This document shows positions 43,583 through 52,981 of a stretch of 64,000 nucleotides of DNA, piece after piece. The position numbers were made by a program, and so were the translations under genes. Origin of the DNA: Roseimarinus sediminis (GTDB lineage: Bacteria > Bacteroidota > Bacteroidia > Bacteroidales > Prolixibacteraceae); assembly GCF_050433125.1 (NCBI RefSeq), contig NZ_JBNPXV010000001.1, forward strand, positions 1 through 64,000, given 5' to 3'. A model generated the notes under the pieces. That model did no database searches. It was not told the origin of the DNA and saw nothing but the letters and a program-made list of their open reading frames with translations. Every line of letters starts with the position of its first letter. Position 1 is the stretch's first letter.

Positions 43583-44551
43583 CTACAAGTATCTAACACT
43601 CTTGTATTTTTGGTCACGTTTTGTATCAACACTAAACGAATAAGTCACCATTACTTCATGTGAGGTGGCTCCTCCGTACATCAAACCACCAAAGTTCACA
43701 TCAAGTGCATAACCTACTTTTAATCCGTTTACCAGCTCGAGGCCGGCCAACAGACTTGTTGCTGCTAAATTTCCGGGTGATAATCTTAATCCAAAACCAG
43801 CCCAGTATTTATTGTTGTAATATACAGTTCCGTTCAAGTCGAGCATATACATTGCCAAATCAGTTCGTAAGAGAAATGTTGGCTGCAAGTCAAATAACGG
43901 ATCTGGCAGCGCAATATTGTATCCTCCGTTTAAATAGTATGTTGCGGGATAATAGCCCACATTTACCTCCGGCTTACTTTTGTCTTCGGCATAAACCACA
44001 TTAGGTTGATTAATATTGGCTACTGCTCCTCCCAGGTAATATTGCGATGTTTCGTAATACACACCCAATCCCAGCCCAACAGAAAGTGTTGAGTACTGAT
44101 TGGGAAAATATTCATCGCCCTGGCTCCACGAATCGCCGTCGGGTAAGAGATATTCAGGCATTATACTGTAATTATTCAGTCCAACAGTAAGTCCTCCTCC
44201 AATTCTTCCACCTTCGAGCGAATGATGATAGGCATAACTCAAATCGACATTGACATTGTCGAAAAAACCCAGTGCGTCACTCATAATCACGATCCCCAAA
44301 CCGCTTTTTGAGCCCAAAATGTCAACGGGTGCTTCCACCCCAAAAGCCGAGGTAACCGGCTTTCCTTCGCCTATTCCGGCAAGCATGGTTCGGTTTACAA
44401 ACACTGCGTTAATGGCAGTACCACTCCCTGTAAATGCCGGATTTGTTACAGGTTTCAACAGCATGTAACTGCTAAACAATTGTTCCTGCTGTGCGATAGC
44501 TGCTAAATTAACCAATATAAACAAAATAAAAAAAGAAAATATTTTTTTCAT
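43583..44551 (-). CDS. porP: PorP/SprF family outer-membrane protein
   Basis: The 322-residue barrel has a signal peptide (MKKIFSFFILFILVNLAAIA) starting at the ATG at 44551 and the family motif VTNPAFTGS shortly after. Many amphipathic strands follow, ending in YSFSVDTKRD and RYL. PorP/SprF proteins are type IX secretion outer-membrane components that bind partner adhesins or PorE. It is first in the porP-gldKLMN operon, 18 bp ahead of gldK. Confidence 0.92.
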   Translation of the reverse strand: MKKIFSFFILFILVNLAAIAQQEQLFSSYMLLKPVTNPAFTGSGTAINAVFVNRTMLAGIGEGKPVTSAFGVEAPVDILGSKSGLGIVIMSDALGFFDNVNVDLSYAYHHSLEGGRIGGGLTVGLNNYSIMPEYLLPDGDSWSQGDEYFPNQYSTLSVGLGLGVYYETSQYYLGGAVANINQPNVVYAEDKSKPEVNVGYYPATYYLNGGYNIALPDPLFDLQPTFLLRTDLAMYMLDLNGTVYYNNKYWAGFGLRLSPGNLAATSLLAGLELVNGLKVGYALDVNFGGLMYGGATSHEVMVTYSFSVDTKRDQKYKSVRYL

Positions 44552-44590
44552 ATAAGCATCCTCACCCTTGCAGAATGGCCACAATATTAA

Positions 44591-44598
44591 CAAAAATA
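44591..44598 (-). promoter_or_regulatory. candidate promoter -7 box TATTTTTG for porP-gldKLMN
   Basis: The minus strand octamer matches TAnnTTTG and lies 39 bp before the porP ATG, in the gap after the arginase-like gene. No clear -33 TTTG was found. Confidence 0.4.
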
Positions 44599-44634
44599 AG
44601 ACATTATCTTTCCTATTTTTCATTCGTGCGTTTT

Positions 44635-45819
44635 TTATTTCAATTTTTTAAAGTTAAGCCACCATCTTTCGGGGATTTCGTTTTGGCATGCCTGCCTGTA
44701 ATCATCGGCAGTACAGCCTGCCAAAACCGTCTCAGAATGCGCTTCCCCGGCAGTTAACTGACGGACCTCAATCCACCAGCGGTCGGACTTGTTACTTTTG
44801 TAAAAAACGATAGGAAAGTCAATTTCGTCTATTTGCACCTCATATTTTGTACACTCACTAAGCGATGATGCCGGATAATCGTGTTTCCGGTGTACATAAC
44901 CATCGATATAATACCATAACATCTGCGCCGCCAGTTTTACGGTTTGCCGCTGCGGATCCATTTCCGAATCGACTTCATAAAGGCCCAACGATCGTACCCG
45001 GTCGCTCAGTCCGGCATAGCGGGTAAGCCGACAGGCTTCGTCAGCAAAAAGCCCGTTGGGCGATCCATCCTTCTGCCCCGGCGCATCGGCCATGCGAATA
45101 GCCGAAATATCAAAACTCACCAGATCGGCATCGCGCAGAACCGGCTCACATTGCTCGATTTTTTCTCGTACCAGGCCAAGCCGGTAGTGTTCAAAGTACA
45201 ATTCAGCAAGGCGCTTCAGCTGAATTTTATTGACAAAATACGACTGGTAAGCCAACACCGCAATATTGTAAACAAAAGCGGCTTCATCGTCGATAATGGC
45301 ATTAAGGTAATTGCATTCCTGCACCGAGTGCTCTGAAGTGGCGAGGTCAATGCGCGAATCGACAGCAACCAGATTGATGTTATTTTCAAATTCTTTAAAG
45401 GCCCTGAAACTTCCCAGGGTAAGCAGTTGCGATCCTCCCACCACCACCACATTCACTTTTAATTGAAAAAGAAGGGCACTTACTTCCTGCAGGGCAAACT
45501 GGGTTTCGTGAATATTCTTCCCCGTTTTAAGATTTCCCAAATCGGCAATTCGAATCGAGGCAAAGCGCTTTAAACGATAAAGCTCTTCTCTGATTTTCTG
45601 CGGGGCACTGTTATTTTTCCCCGACACATCGAGGTGTTGATTTATAAAAACAAAAGCCATTTCGAAGTGCGCATCGGCCGGAATCGGACGCACTGAACTA
45701 TTGATTACCAACGCGCTACCCAACGAGGTGTCGTCGTGCAGATAAGCACTGTTTTCAAAATCTTTGAGATTGACCGCTTCAAAGAAATTGAGAATTTCGG
45801 CAAGTTGATCTCTAACCAT
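44635..45819 (-). CDS. arginase-fold protein with degenerate metal site
   Basis: The 394-residue cytoplasmic protein has the arginase/formimidoylglutamase fold: VVVVGGSQLLTLG at the place of GGxH, LVAVDSRIDLA at the place of DAHxD, and LVSFDISAIRMADAPG at the place of SxDxDxxDP. Several Mn-binding residues are replaced: Gln for the first His, Ser-Arg for Ala-His, and Ser for the second Asp. Catalysis by a dinuclear Mn centre therefore looks lost or altered. It is directly upstream of the porP-gldKLMN operon in the same direction, so a regulatory or structural role linked to that system is conceivable. Confidence 0.8.
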   Translation of the reverse strand: MVRDQLAEILNFFEAVNLKDFENSAYLHDDTSLGSALVINSSVRPIPADAHFEMAFVFINQHLDVSGKNNSAPQKIREELYRLKRFASIRIADLGNLKTGKNIHETQFALQEVSALLFQLKVNVVVVGGSQLLTLGSFRAFKEFENNINLVAVDSRIDLATSEHSVQECNYLNAIIDDEAAFVYNIAVLAYQSYFVNKIQLKRLAELYFEHYRLGLVREKIEQCEPVLRDADLVSFDISAIRMADAPGQKDGSPNGLFADEACRLTRYAGLSDRVRSLGLYEVDSEMDPQRQTVKLAAQMLWYYIDGYVHRKHDYPASSLSECTKYEVQIDEIDFPIVFYKSNKSDRWWIEVRQLTAGEAHSETVLAGCTADDYRQACQNEIPERWWLNFKKLK

Positions 45820-45866
45820 CGCTTACTTTCATCGAAATAATGCCTGAAAATAATACTATTCACAAA

Positions 45867-45892
45867 AAAGGCAAACCTTTTGGCCTGCCTTT
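45867..45892 (-). terminator. terminator of topA
   Basis: AAAGGCA and TGCCTTT form a perfect 7-bp stem; the minus strand continues into six T. It lies 15 bp after the topA stop. Confidence 0.7.
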
Positions 45893-45906
45893 AAATGGAT
45901 TAATAA

Positions 45907-48240
45907 TTATTTTTTCTTTCGGGGTGCTTTTTTCGTTTTGCCTCCCTCTTCAATTATTTTCATACAATCGTCCAGTGTCAGCGATGCTGCATCGCATCCT
46001 TTAGGCAGCTTATAATTCTTCTTTTTAAAAGAAATATAAGGTCCCCAGCGACCGTTCAGCAGCCGAAGTTCAGGTTCTTCATCAAAAACCTTGATGACTG
46101 CTTTTCTATCCTTCTCGCGCTTGGCTTCTATTAGTTCAATGGCCCGGTCGAAGTCGATGCTTAAGGGATCATCGCTTTTTTCGAGCGAAACAAATTTGTT
46201 GTCGTGACGAATGTACGGGCCAAAACGTCCAACCGCAACCGTTACCTTTTTGCTTTCGTATTCGCCCAGATCGCGTGGCAGTTTAAAGAGATCAAGGGCC
46301 TCTTCGAGACTGATGGTTTCGAGGTGCATGCCTGCCTGAAGACTGGCAAACTTAGGCTTCTCGTCGGTTTCAATATCTCCGGTTTCGCCCAACTGAACCA
46401 GCGGACCGTAACGACCAATTTTAACCGAAACCTGTTTGCCGGTTTTGGGATCGGTGCCCAAAATACGCTCTCCATTGGCTTTTTCTGCCACTTCAAGCGT
46501 TTCTTCAACCGATTGGTGAAAGGGCTTGTAAAAATCGGCAATCATTTTATCCCATTCGGTATTTCCTTCAGCAATGGTATCGAATTGTTCCTCAACACTG
46601 GCTGTAAAATTGTAATCCATAATGATTTCGAAATTCTTTAAAAGAAAATCATTCACCACCATGCCGATGTCGGAAGGAAACAGTTTTGATTTTTCATTAC
46701 CAAAAGTTTCCGTTTTAACCTGCTCTGTAATTTTTTCTTTCTGAAGTTCAAGCGTGATAAAGTCGCGTTCGCTTCCCTGACGGTCTTCCTTTACCACATA
46801 GCCACGATTTTGAATGGTGGTAATGGTTGGGGCGTAAGTCGAAGGACGTCCGATCCCCTGTTCTTCGAGCTTTTTCACCAAACTGGCTTCGGTATAGCGG
46901 GCTGGACGCTGAGTGAAACGCTCGGCTGCCAGAATGCTTACGGGCGTTAACGAATCATTTTCACGAATGGGTGGCAGCAGATCATTTCCATTTTGTCCTT
47001 CCTCTTCATCATCGGTCGATTCGAGATATACCTTCAAAAAACCATCAAATCGGATTACTTCACCGGTAGCAACAAATTTTTCGCTGGCAGTGGAAAGGCC
47101 AATGCTAATGGTCGTTTTTTCGAGTTCGGCATCGCTCATTTGCGAAGCTACCGAACGTTTCCAGATCAGGTCGTACAGTCGTTGCTCCTGATTGCTCCCC
47201 GAAACACTGTCCTTGTCCATGTAGGTGGGCCTGATGGCTTCGTGGGCTTCCTGGGCTCCCTTGCTCTTGGTTTTATACTGCCTTATCTTCGAATATTTTT
47301 CACCATAAAGTGTTTCGATTTTTGCTTTGGCTGTATTAATGGCCAGCGACGACAGGTTGACCGAGTCGGTACGCATGTAGGTAATCTTACCTGCTTCGTA
47401 CAAGCGCTGGGCAATGCTCATGGTTTGCGAAACCGAGTATCCCAGCTTACGACTGGCTTCCTGCTGAAGCGTTGAAGTGGTAAAGGGAGCTGCCGGGCTT
47501 CGGCGAAGCGGCTTTTTGCTCACTTCTGCCACTTTGAAATCGGCTGCCTGACATTTTTCGAGAAAAGCCCTGGCTTCGTCACGGGTGTTAAAGCGTTTGT
47601 TCAATTCGGCTTTCATTTCACTCTCTCTGCCTTCGCTGTCCTTCACTTTAAACACAGCCGTCACCCTGAAAGCCGATGTGGCTTTGAAAGCGAGTATTTC
47701 TCTTTCTCTTTCGACAATCAAACGCACAGCCACCGACTGCACCCTGCCTGCCGAAAGTTGTGGCTTTACTTTTTTCCATAAAACAGGCGAGACTTCAAAA
47801 CCAACCAGGCGGTCGAGTACCCGGCGAGCCTGCTGGGCATTTACCAGATTGCGATCGATGGGCCTCGGATGCTGAATTGCATCAAGGATGGCATTTTTCG
47901 TAATTTCATGAAAAACAATGCGCCTGGTTTTTTTCTCATCCAGTTCGAGCGCTTCAAGCAAGTGCCATGCAATCGCCTCTCCTTCGCGGTCCTCATCAGA
48001 TGCGAGCCATACCGTTTTGGCTTCCTTTGCCAGCTGTTTCAATTCCTTAACCACAGCTTTCTTGTCGGTCGAGACAATGTACTTGGGTTTAAAATTGTTT
48101 TCAATATCTATTCCGAATCCCTTTTTCTCGAGATCACGAATGTGACCAAAACTCGATTTAACAAGGAAATCCTTACCCAAAAACTTCTCGATAGTTTTCG
48201 CCTTTGCAGGTGACTCAACAATAACTAAGTTCTCTACCAT
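45907..48240 (-). CDS. topA: DNA topoisomerase I
   Basis: The 777-residue type IA topoisomerase relaxes negative supercoils. The TOPRIM domain starts at NLVIVESPAKAKT and has SDEDREGEA; the central domain has the catalytic Tyr in ITYMRTDSVNLS and PTYAPTI. The C-terminus carries three topoisomerase repeat modules (GRYGPLVQL, GRFGPYIRH, GRWGPYISF) without zinc-binding cysteines and ends in a Lys-rich tail, as common in Bacteroidota. The ATG at 48240 gives MVENLVIVES; the in-frame TTG upstream is not needed. It diverges from the PBP1A-like gene. Confidence 0.97.
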   Translation of the reverse strand: MVENLVIVESPAKAKTIEKFLGKDFLVKSSFGHIRDLEKKGFGIDIENNFKPKYIVSTDKKAVVKELKQLAKEAKTVWLASDEDREGEAIAWHLLEALELDEKKTRRIVFHEITKNAILDAIQHPRPIDRNLVNAQQARRVLDRLVGFEVSPVLWKKVKPQLSAGRVQSVAVRLIVEREREILAFKATSAFRVTAVFKVKDSEGRESEMKAELNKRFNTRDEARAFLEKCQAADFKVAEVSKKPLRRSPAAPFTTSTLQQEASRKLGYSVSQTMSIAQRLYEAGKITYMRTDSVNLSSLAINTAKAKIETLYGEKYSKIRQYKTKSKGAQEAHEAIRPTYMDKDSVSGSNQEQRLYDLIWKRSVASQMSDAELEKTTISIGLSTASEKFVATGEVIRFDGFLKVYLESTDDEEEGQNGNDLLPPIRENDSLTPVSILAAERFTQRPARYTEASLVKKLEEQGIGRPSTYAPTITTIQNRGYVVKEDRQGSERDFITLELQKEKITEQVKTETFGNEKSKLFPSDIGMVVNDFLLKNFEIIMDYNFTASVEEQFDTIAEGNTEWDKMIADFYKPFHQSVEETLEVAEKANGERILGTDPKTGKQVSVKIGRYGPLVQLGETGDIETDEKPKFASLQAGMHLETISLEEALDLFKLPRDLGEYESKKVTVAVGRFGPYIRHDNKFVSLEKSDDPLSIDFDRAIELIEAKREKDRKAVIKVFDEEPELRLLNGRWGPYISFKKKNYKLPKGCDAASLTLDDCMKIIEEGGKTKKAPRKKK

Positions 48241-48429
48241 ATACGATTTTTCGTGAAAATTCTCCTGCAAAAAAGTCTAATGCGCTGTAATACAACGACC
48301 AAACAGTTTGCAGCTTGTAATTTTTGCACTTACCAGATTGCAAATTAATCTGCAAATTAAAGCATTTCAGAAAGCAACATCAAAATTTTTCTGCATTCAA
48401 CGGTGAATTATTTTTTTATTTAAATCATT

Positions 48430-48453
48430 ACAATACAATATATATTGTATTGT
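48430..48453. promoter_or_regulatory. perfect 24-bp palindrome
   Basis: ACAATACAATAT is followed directly by its reverse complement. It sits in the 310-bp gap between the divergent topA and penicillin-binding protein genes, about 98 bp before the -35/-7 region of the latter. It could be an operator for a dimeric regulator or an AT-rich cruciform sensitive to supercoiling. The rest of the gap holds a duplicated GCAAATTAA motif and no gene. Confidence 0.55.
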
Positions 48454-48527
48454 TTAGTTTGAAACAGAAATTATTTTTAAATAATTTTCACGACGAAGCA
48501 GAATCAGAACGCAGTGTGATATTTCAT

Positions 48528-48535
48528 TATCTTTG
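48528..48535 (+). promoter_or_regulatory. candidate promoter -7 box TATCTTTG
   Basis: The octamer fits TAnnTTTG exactly and lies 15 bp before the chosen ATG of the penicillin-binding protein gene, giving a leader of only about 8-10 nt. Confidence 0.55.
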
Positions 48536-48550
48536 TACAAATTTTACCAG

Positions 48551-50920
48551 ATGGAAACTGAAAAGAAATCATTTCGTACCTACATCATCGTGTTATGGAG
48601 TCTCGCCCTGACGATGGTCATAGCAATGATCGTATTTTTCTGGATGATCACAGCCGGCAAACTGGGTTTTATGCCCAGCTTCGATCAGCTTGAAAACACA
48701 AAATATACGATTGCTTCCGAAATAATTACCAGCGATGGCCAGCTCCTGCACAAATATTATAAAAGTGAAAATCGTACCCTGGTCGAATACGACGATCTGG
48801 GGCAACATTTGGTAAACGCCCTGGTAGCCACCGAAGATGAGCGTTTTTATGAGCATTCGGGCATCGATTTGAGGGGACTGGGCCGTGTGGTAAAGGGAGT
48901 AGTGACCAACAATACCAGTTCGGGAGGGGGAAGCACCATATCGCAACAGCTGGCCAAACTTTTATTCCCGCGTGAAAGCAATTCCGGACTGAAGCTGGTA
49001 GTCAGAAAATTCAGGGAATGGATCATTGCGGTTAAACTCGAACGCAGCTATACCAAAGAAGAAATCATTACCATGTACCTCAACAAGTTTGAGTTCATAC
49101 ATGGAGCTTTCGGAATTGAGGTCGCTTCGCAGACCTACTTTAATGCCAATCCCGATTCACTTGAACTGCACCAGGCCGCCATGCTGGTTGGAATGCTGAA
49201 GAACCCGTCGTATTACAACCCCGTTCGTTCAGAAGATGCTGCCATGAAAAGGCGCAACATTGTATTGGGACAAATGTTGAAAAACCGCTACATCAATCGC
49301 GAACAGTTCGACAGCACCCGCATAAAACCACTCGACGTTCACTTTAACCGCAGTGGAATCAAAGAAGGCTCGGCTCCTTATTTCAGAAAATACCTCGAAC
49401 GCACCATGATTGCCAATCAACCTGAGCGCAGCAATTATGGCAACTCGGCCCGTTCGGTTCAAAAATACCACGAAGATTCAGTGGCCTGGTTCAACGACCC
49501 GCTTTACGGATGGTGTAACAAGAACCTGAAGCCTGATGGTACACCCTACGATCTGTACGTTGACGGACTCAAGATTTACACCACCATCGACTACCGGATG
49601 CAACAATATGCCGAAGAAGCAGTTGAAACCCATCTTCGTCAGCTTCAGCCTCAACTGGATGCCCATGTGAAGAATTTTAGAAACCCTCCTTTTTCGAACG
49701 ATCTTTCCGACGATCAGGTTCAGCAAAACCTCAACAATGAGGTATTCCGAAGTCATCGTTACCGCTCGTTAAAACAGAAAGGACTGACCAACGAGCGCAT
49801 ACTAAAGAATTTCAACACCATCGACACCCTCATGGTGTATACCTGGGAAGGATATAAGGACACCATTATGACGCCCCTCGATTCGATTAAGTACTACCTG
49901 AAACATCTTAGCTCATCGTTCATGGCCATGGATCCTAACACAGGGGAAGTGAAAGCCTGGGTGGGTGGTTCGGCTTATGGTTTTACCGAAATCGACATGG
50001 TGCGCTCTTCAACTTATAAAAGGCAGGTAGGATCAACCTGCAAACCCTTTTTGTATACGCTGGCCATGCAAAACGGACTTTCACCCTGTAAAAAAGTCCC
50101 CAATGTGGAGCAAACCTTCATACTTGATGATGGAACCACATGGACGGCAAAAAACTCGGGTTCGTCGGAGTTTGATGGCAAAATGGTGACCTTGCGCTGG
50201 GGCCTGGCCAATTCAGTCAATCAGGTTTCGGCCTGGGTAATGAAACAATACAACCCCGAATCGATGAGAGGAGTGATGCAACGCATGGGAATTTACAGTG
50301 ATATTCCTGCTGTTCCTTCCATGTTTCTGGGAACAGCCGAAATTACCCTCTATGAAATGGTTGCAGCCTACGCTGTTTTTCCCAACAAGGGTGTTTATAC
50401 TACACCACTGATTGTACAGCGCATTGAAGATAAAAACGGTAACCTGCTGGCTACTTTTTCACCCCGCCGACACGATGCCATCAACGAAGAGACGGCTTAC
50501 CTGATGACCAACCTGCTGCAGAATGTGGTGCGCGAAGGATCAGGAATCAGGCTGGTGTCGAAATATGGCGTTTTTGAAGAATATGGAGGTTTCAGTACGC
50601 CCTTTGCAGGGAAAACAGGCACCACACAAAATCAGAGCGACGGATGGTTTGTAGGCTATACCCCTGAACTGGTAGCCGGCGTTTGGACCGGAGCCAATTA
50701 TCGAAGCATACACTTTGAAGACATCACCCGCGGACAGGGTTCGAACATGGCTTTGCCGGTTTTCGGCCGCTTTTTTAAGAAAGTATTTGCCGACTCTACG
50801 CTGCATTACAGTGAACACTTTGAATTTGAAGGCCCTGAAAATTTCGACATCAACCTCAATTGCGACGAGATGACAATCGAAAAGGAAGAGGTAACACCTG
50901 CCTTCGACCGCTTTTTTTAA
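48551..50920 (+). CDS. class A penicillin-binding protein (PBP1A-type)
   Basis: The 789-residue bifunctional enzyme polymerises and cross-links peptidoglycan. It has one N-terminal membrane helix (about 14-36), a GT51 glycosyltransferase domain (EDERFYEHSGID with catalytic Glu, GGSTISQQLAK, RKFREWI, YLNKFEF) and a transpeptidase domain with Ser495-X-X-Lys498 in GSTCKPF, SVN and KTGTT. The ATG at 48551 is preferred to an in-frame TTG inside the promoter box. Periplasmic side of the inner membrane. A second class A enzyme, PBP1C, lies at the window end. Confidence 0.95.
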   Translation: METEKKSFRTYIIVLWSLALTMVIAMIVFFWMITAGKLGFMPSFDQLENTKYTIASEIITSDGQLLHKYYKSENRTLVEYDDLGQHLVNALVATEDERFYEHSGIDLRGLGRVVKGVVTNNTSSGGGSTISQQLAKLLFPRESNSGLKLVVRKFREWIIAVKLERSYTKEEIITMYLNKFEFIHGAFGIEVASQTYFNANPDSLELHQAAMLVGMLKNPSYYNPVRSEDAAMKRRNIVLGQMLKNRYINREQFDSTRIKPLDVHFNRSGIKEGSAPYFRKYLERTMIANQPERSNYGNSARSVQKYHEDSVAWFNDPLYGWCNKNLKPDGTPYDLYVDGLKIYTTIDYRMQQYAEEAVETHLRQLQPQLDAHVKNFRNPPFSNDLSDDQVQQNLNNEVFRSHRYRSLKQKGLTNERILKNFNTIDTLMVYTWEGYKDTIMTPLDSIKYYLKHLSSSFMAMDPNTGEVKAWVGGSAYGFTEIDMVRSSTYKRQVGSTCKPFLYTLAMQNGLSPCKKVPNVEQTFILDDGTTWTAKNSGSSEFDGKMVTLRWGLANSVNQVSAWVMKQYNPESMRGVMQRMGIYSDIPAVPSMFLGTAEITLYEMVAAYAVFPNKGVYTTPLIVQRIEDKNGNLLATFSPRRHDAINEETAYLMTNLLQNVVREGSGIRLVSKYGVFEEYGGFSTPFAGKTGTTQNQSDGWFVGYTPELVAGVWTGANYRSIHFEDITRGQGSNMALPVFGRFFKKVFADSTLHYSEHFEFEGPENFDINLNCDEMTIEKEEVTPAFDRFF

Positions 50921-51041
50921 ACAGGAAAAACGCAACGAGCCGGGTCTGCCAGCTGGCAGATCACAACAATGTTTCTAAATACGAGTTGCCTTGAAAACGG
51001 AGAAACGATGAAGCTCCATTGAAAATAATAAATTTAGAAGA

Positions 51042-52934
51042 ATGAATATAAAGACTCCCGGAACAACTGTCATTGCCCGGCTGATTATTGCAGCATCGAT
51101 ACTTGCCTATTTTTTCTCGGCCAATTCATGTGCCAATCAGGGAGTCGGTCCCGGCGGGGGGCCACGCGATTCCATTCCGCCACTGGTAATCAACAGCCAT
51201 CCTCAACCTTTTGAAACCAATTACGAAGGAAAAGAAGTCAGGCTTACCTTTGATGAATATGTTGTTGCCACCGAACTGAACAATAAATTGGTAATCTCGC
51301 CACCACTGGCCGCAAAAAGCGAAATCAAAACCAAAGGAAAAAGCATCGTCATTCAATTAAAAGAAGACTTAATTCCCGGCCGTACCTATTCCTTCGATTT
51401 TCAGGATGGAATCAAGGACTACAACGAAGGAAATCAAATCGAAAGCTTCCGGATGCTGTTCTCAACTTACGACAAGATTGACACGCTGCGCATCAGCGGT
51501 TATCTGCTCGATGCCTTTACGCTCGAACCGGTCGAAAATGCCATGGCAACCCTCTATTCGATCGACGAAGATTCACTCTTCACCTCGTTGGTTCCCGATT
51601 ACATTGCCAAAACCAACAAGGAAGGTTTTTTCATGTTCGACAACCTGGCCGAAGGTACTTACCGTTTGTTTGGCCTGGTTGATGCAGACAATAACTACTA
51701 TTACAACAACTATGAACAAATCAGCTTCTCCGACTCACTCTTAAAGCCGGAAGCCCGTTTCGTCGCGCAAATCGACACCCTGATCAATGAAGGAGATACT
51801 GTAATCAGCAATGGATATACCGAATATTCCCCCATGGGTATTTACCAGTTCCTGTTCACCGAAGAGGAATACTTACAATTTCTCGATAACTATCAACGTG
51901 AAGCGCCCGATCAATTTTCGCTTGTTTTTTCCGAAGCGCTCACCGATTCGTTTCGATTCAATCTTCTGCCTAAAACTGAAACAGATGTACTTTATACCGA
52001 ATTCAACAAAGAACGTGACAGCCTGAACGTATGGATTACCGACACCCTCATTGCCGGAAACGATTCACTTTATCTCGAACTTAGCTACACCGTCTCCGAT
52101 TCAACAGGTTTGCCGATTAGTAAAACCGATACCCTTGATCTATTTTATTTCAAAAAGAATAAGCCTTCGAGAATTAAAAAAGAAAAAGAGGAGGAACCCG
52201 ACAAGGAACATGGACTATTCAGCATCAACACCAACCTGACAGCCAACAACTTCGATCTCAACAAACCCATTTTGGTGACCATGCCAGCACCGGTAAAAGC
52301 CTTCAATGATACGGTTTTCCACCTTCAAAAAGTCATTGACGATTCTACCCATACCACGGAAGCAATCAGCATAAAGGCCGTCGAAGGATCAAAACGCAAA
52401 TTCATCATCGAATACGAAGTAGCCGAAGCCAGCACTTATCGACTAATGATTGACTCGGCAAGCATCACTACCTTTACCGGATTGTACAACCAACCTTTAT
52501 CAGCCAGCTTTAAAACACAGTCAGCCGACCATTATGGTACAGCCATCTTCAATTTGAGCGGAGTCGATACCACTGCCATTCTTCAGTTAGTAAAAAACAA
52601 CGACAAGGAGGCACTTGTGAAAGAACTTTATATCGACTCAAAACAAAAAGGCAAAATCCGCCTTGATTTTCTGAAACCAGACAAATACAAGGCAAAACTG
52701 ATTATCGATTCCAACGGAAACGGAAAATGGGATGGCGGGAGCTTTGAAAAGAAGCTGGCTCCGGAAAAGGTATTCTACTTTCCTAAAGTGATCAATATCA
52801 AATCGAACTGGGACCTGGAAGAAGACTGGACCATCGATTTAGACCATCCTGACTACCAGAAACCAAAAGAAGAAGAAAAGAAAGAACAAGGAAAAAAAGA
52901 ACAAGGAAAGCGGCAGGAAAACATTCGTCGTTAA
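51042..52934 (+). CDS. Ig-like (Big_5) domain lipoprotein
   Basis: The 630-residue lipoprotein has the lipobox ANSC (Cys30) and then the typical CANQGVGPGGGPRDSIPP start of a common Bacteroidota family. A bacterial Ig-like domain (about 45-140) and a carboxypeptidase-regulatory-like domain (about 150-215) come next, followed by a long beta-rich region and a Lys/Glu-rich tail. The function is not known; these proteins are thought to act at the cell surface. It opens the cluster with the CotH genes, 47 bp before the next start, and may be co-transcribed. Confidence 0.8.
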   Translation: MNIKTPGTTVIARLIIAASILAYFFSANSCANQGVGPGGGPRDSIPPLVINSHPQPFETNYEGKEVRLTFDEYVVATELNNKLVISPPLAAKSEIKTKGKSIVIQLKEDLIPGRTYSFDFQDGIKDYNEGNQIESFRMLFSTYDKIDTLRISGYLLDAFTLEPVENAMATLYSIDEDSLFTSLVPDYIAKTNKEGFFMFDNLAEGTYRLFGLVDADNNYYYNNYEQISFSDSLLKPEARFVAQIDTLINEGDTVISNGYTEYSPMGIYQFLFTEEEYLQFLDNYQREAPDQFSLVFSEALTDSFRFNLLPKTETDVLYTEFNKERDSLNVWITDTLIAGNDSLYLELSYTVSDSTGLPISKTDTLDLFYFKKNKPSRIKKEKEEEPDKEHGLFSINTNLTANNFDLNKPILVTMPAPVKAFNDTVFHLQKVIDDSTHTTEAISIKAVEGSKRKFIIEYEVAEASTYRLMIDSASITTFTGLYNQPLSASFKTQSADHYGTAIFNLSGVDTTAILQLVKNNDKEALVKELYIDSKQKGKIRLDFLKPDKYKAKLIIDSNGNGKWDGGSFEKKLAPEKVFYFPKVINIKSNWDLEEDWTIDLDHPDYQKPKEEEKKEQGKKEQGKRQENIRR

Positions 52935-52981
52935 ACAAAGCACAAAAAAGGCATGCGCCCGATAACTGATACGATACCGGA

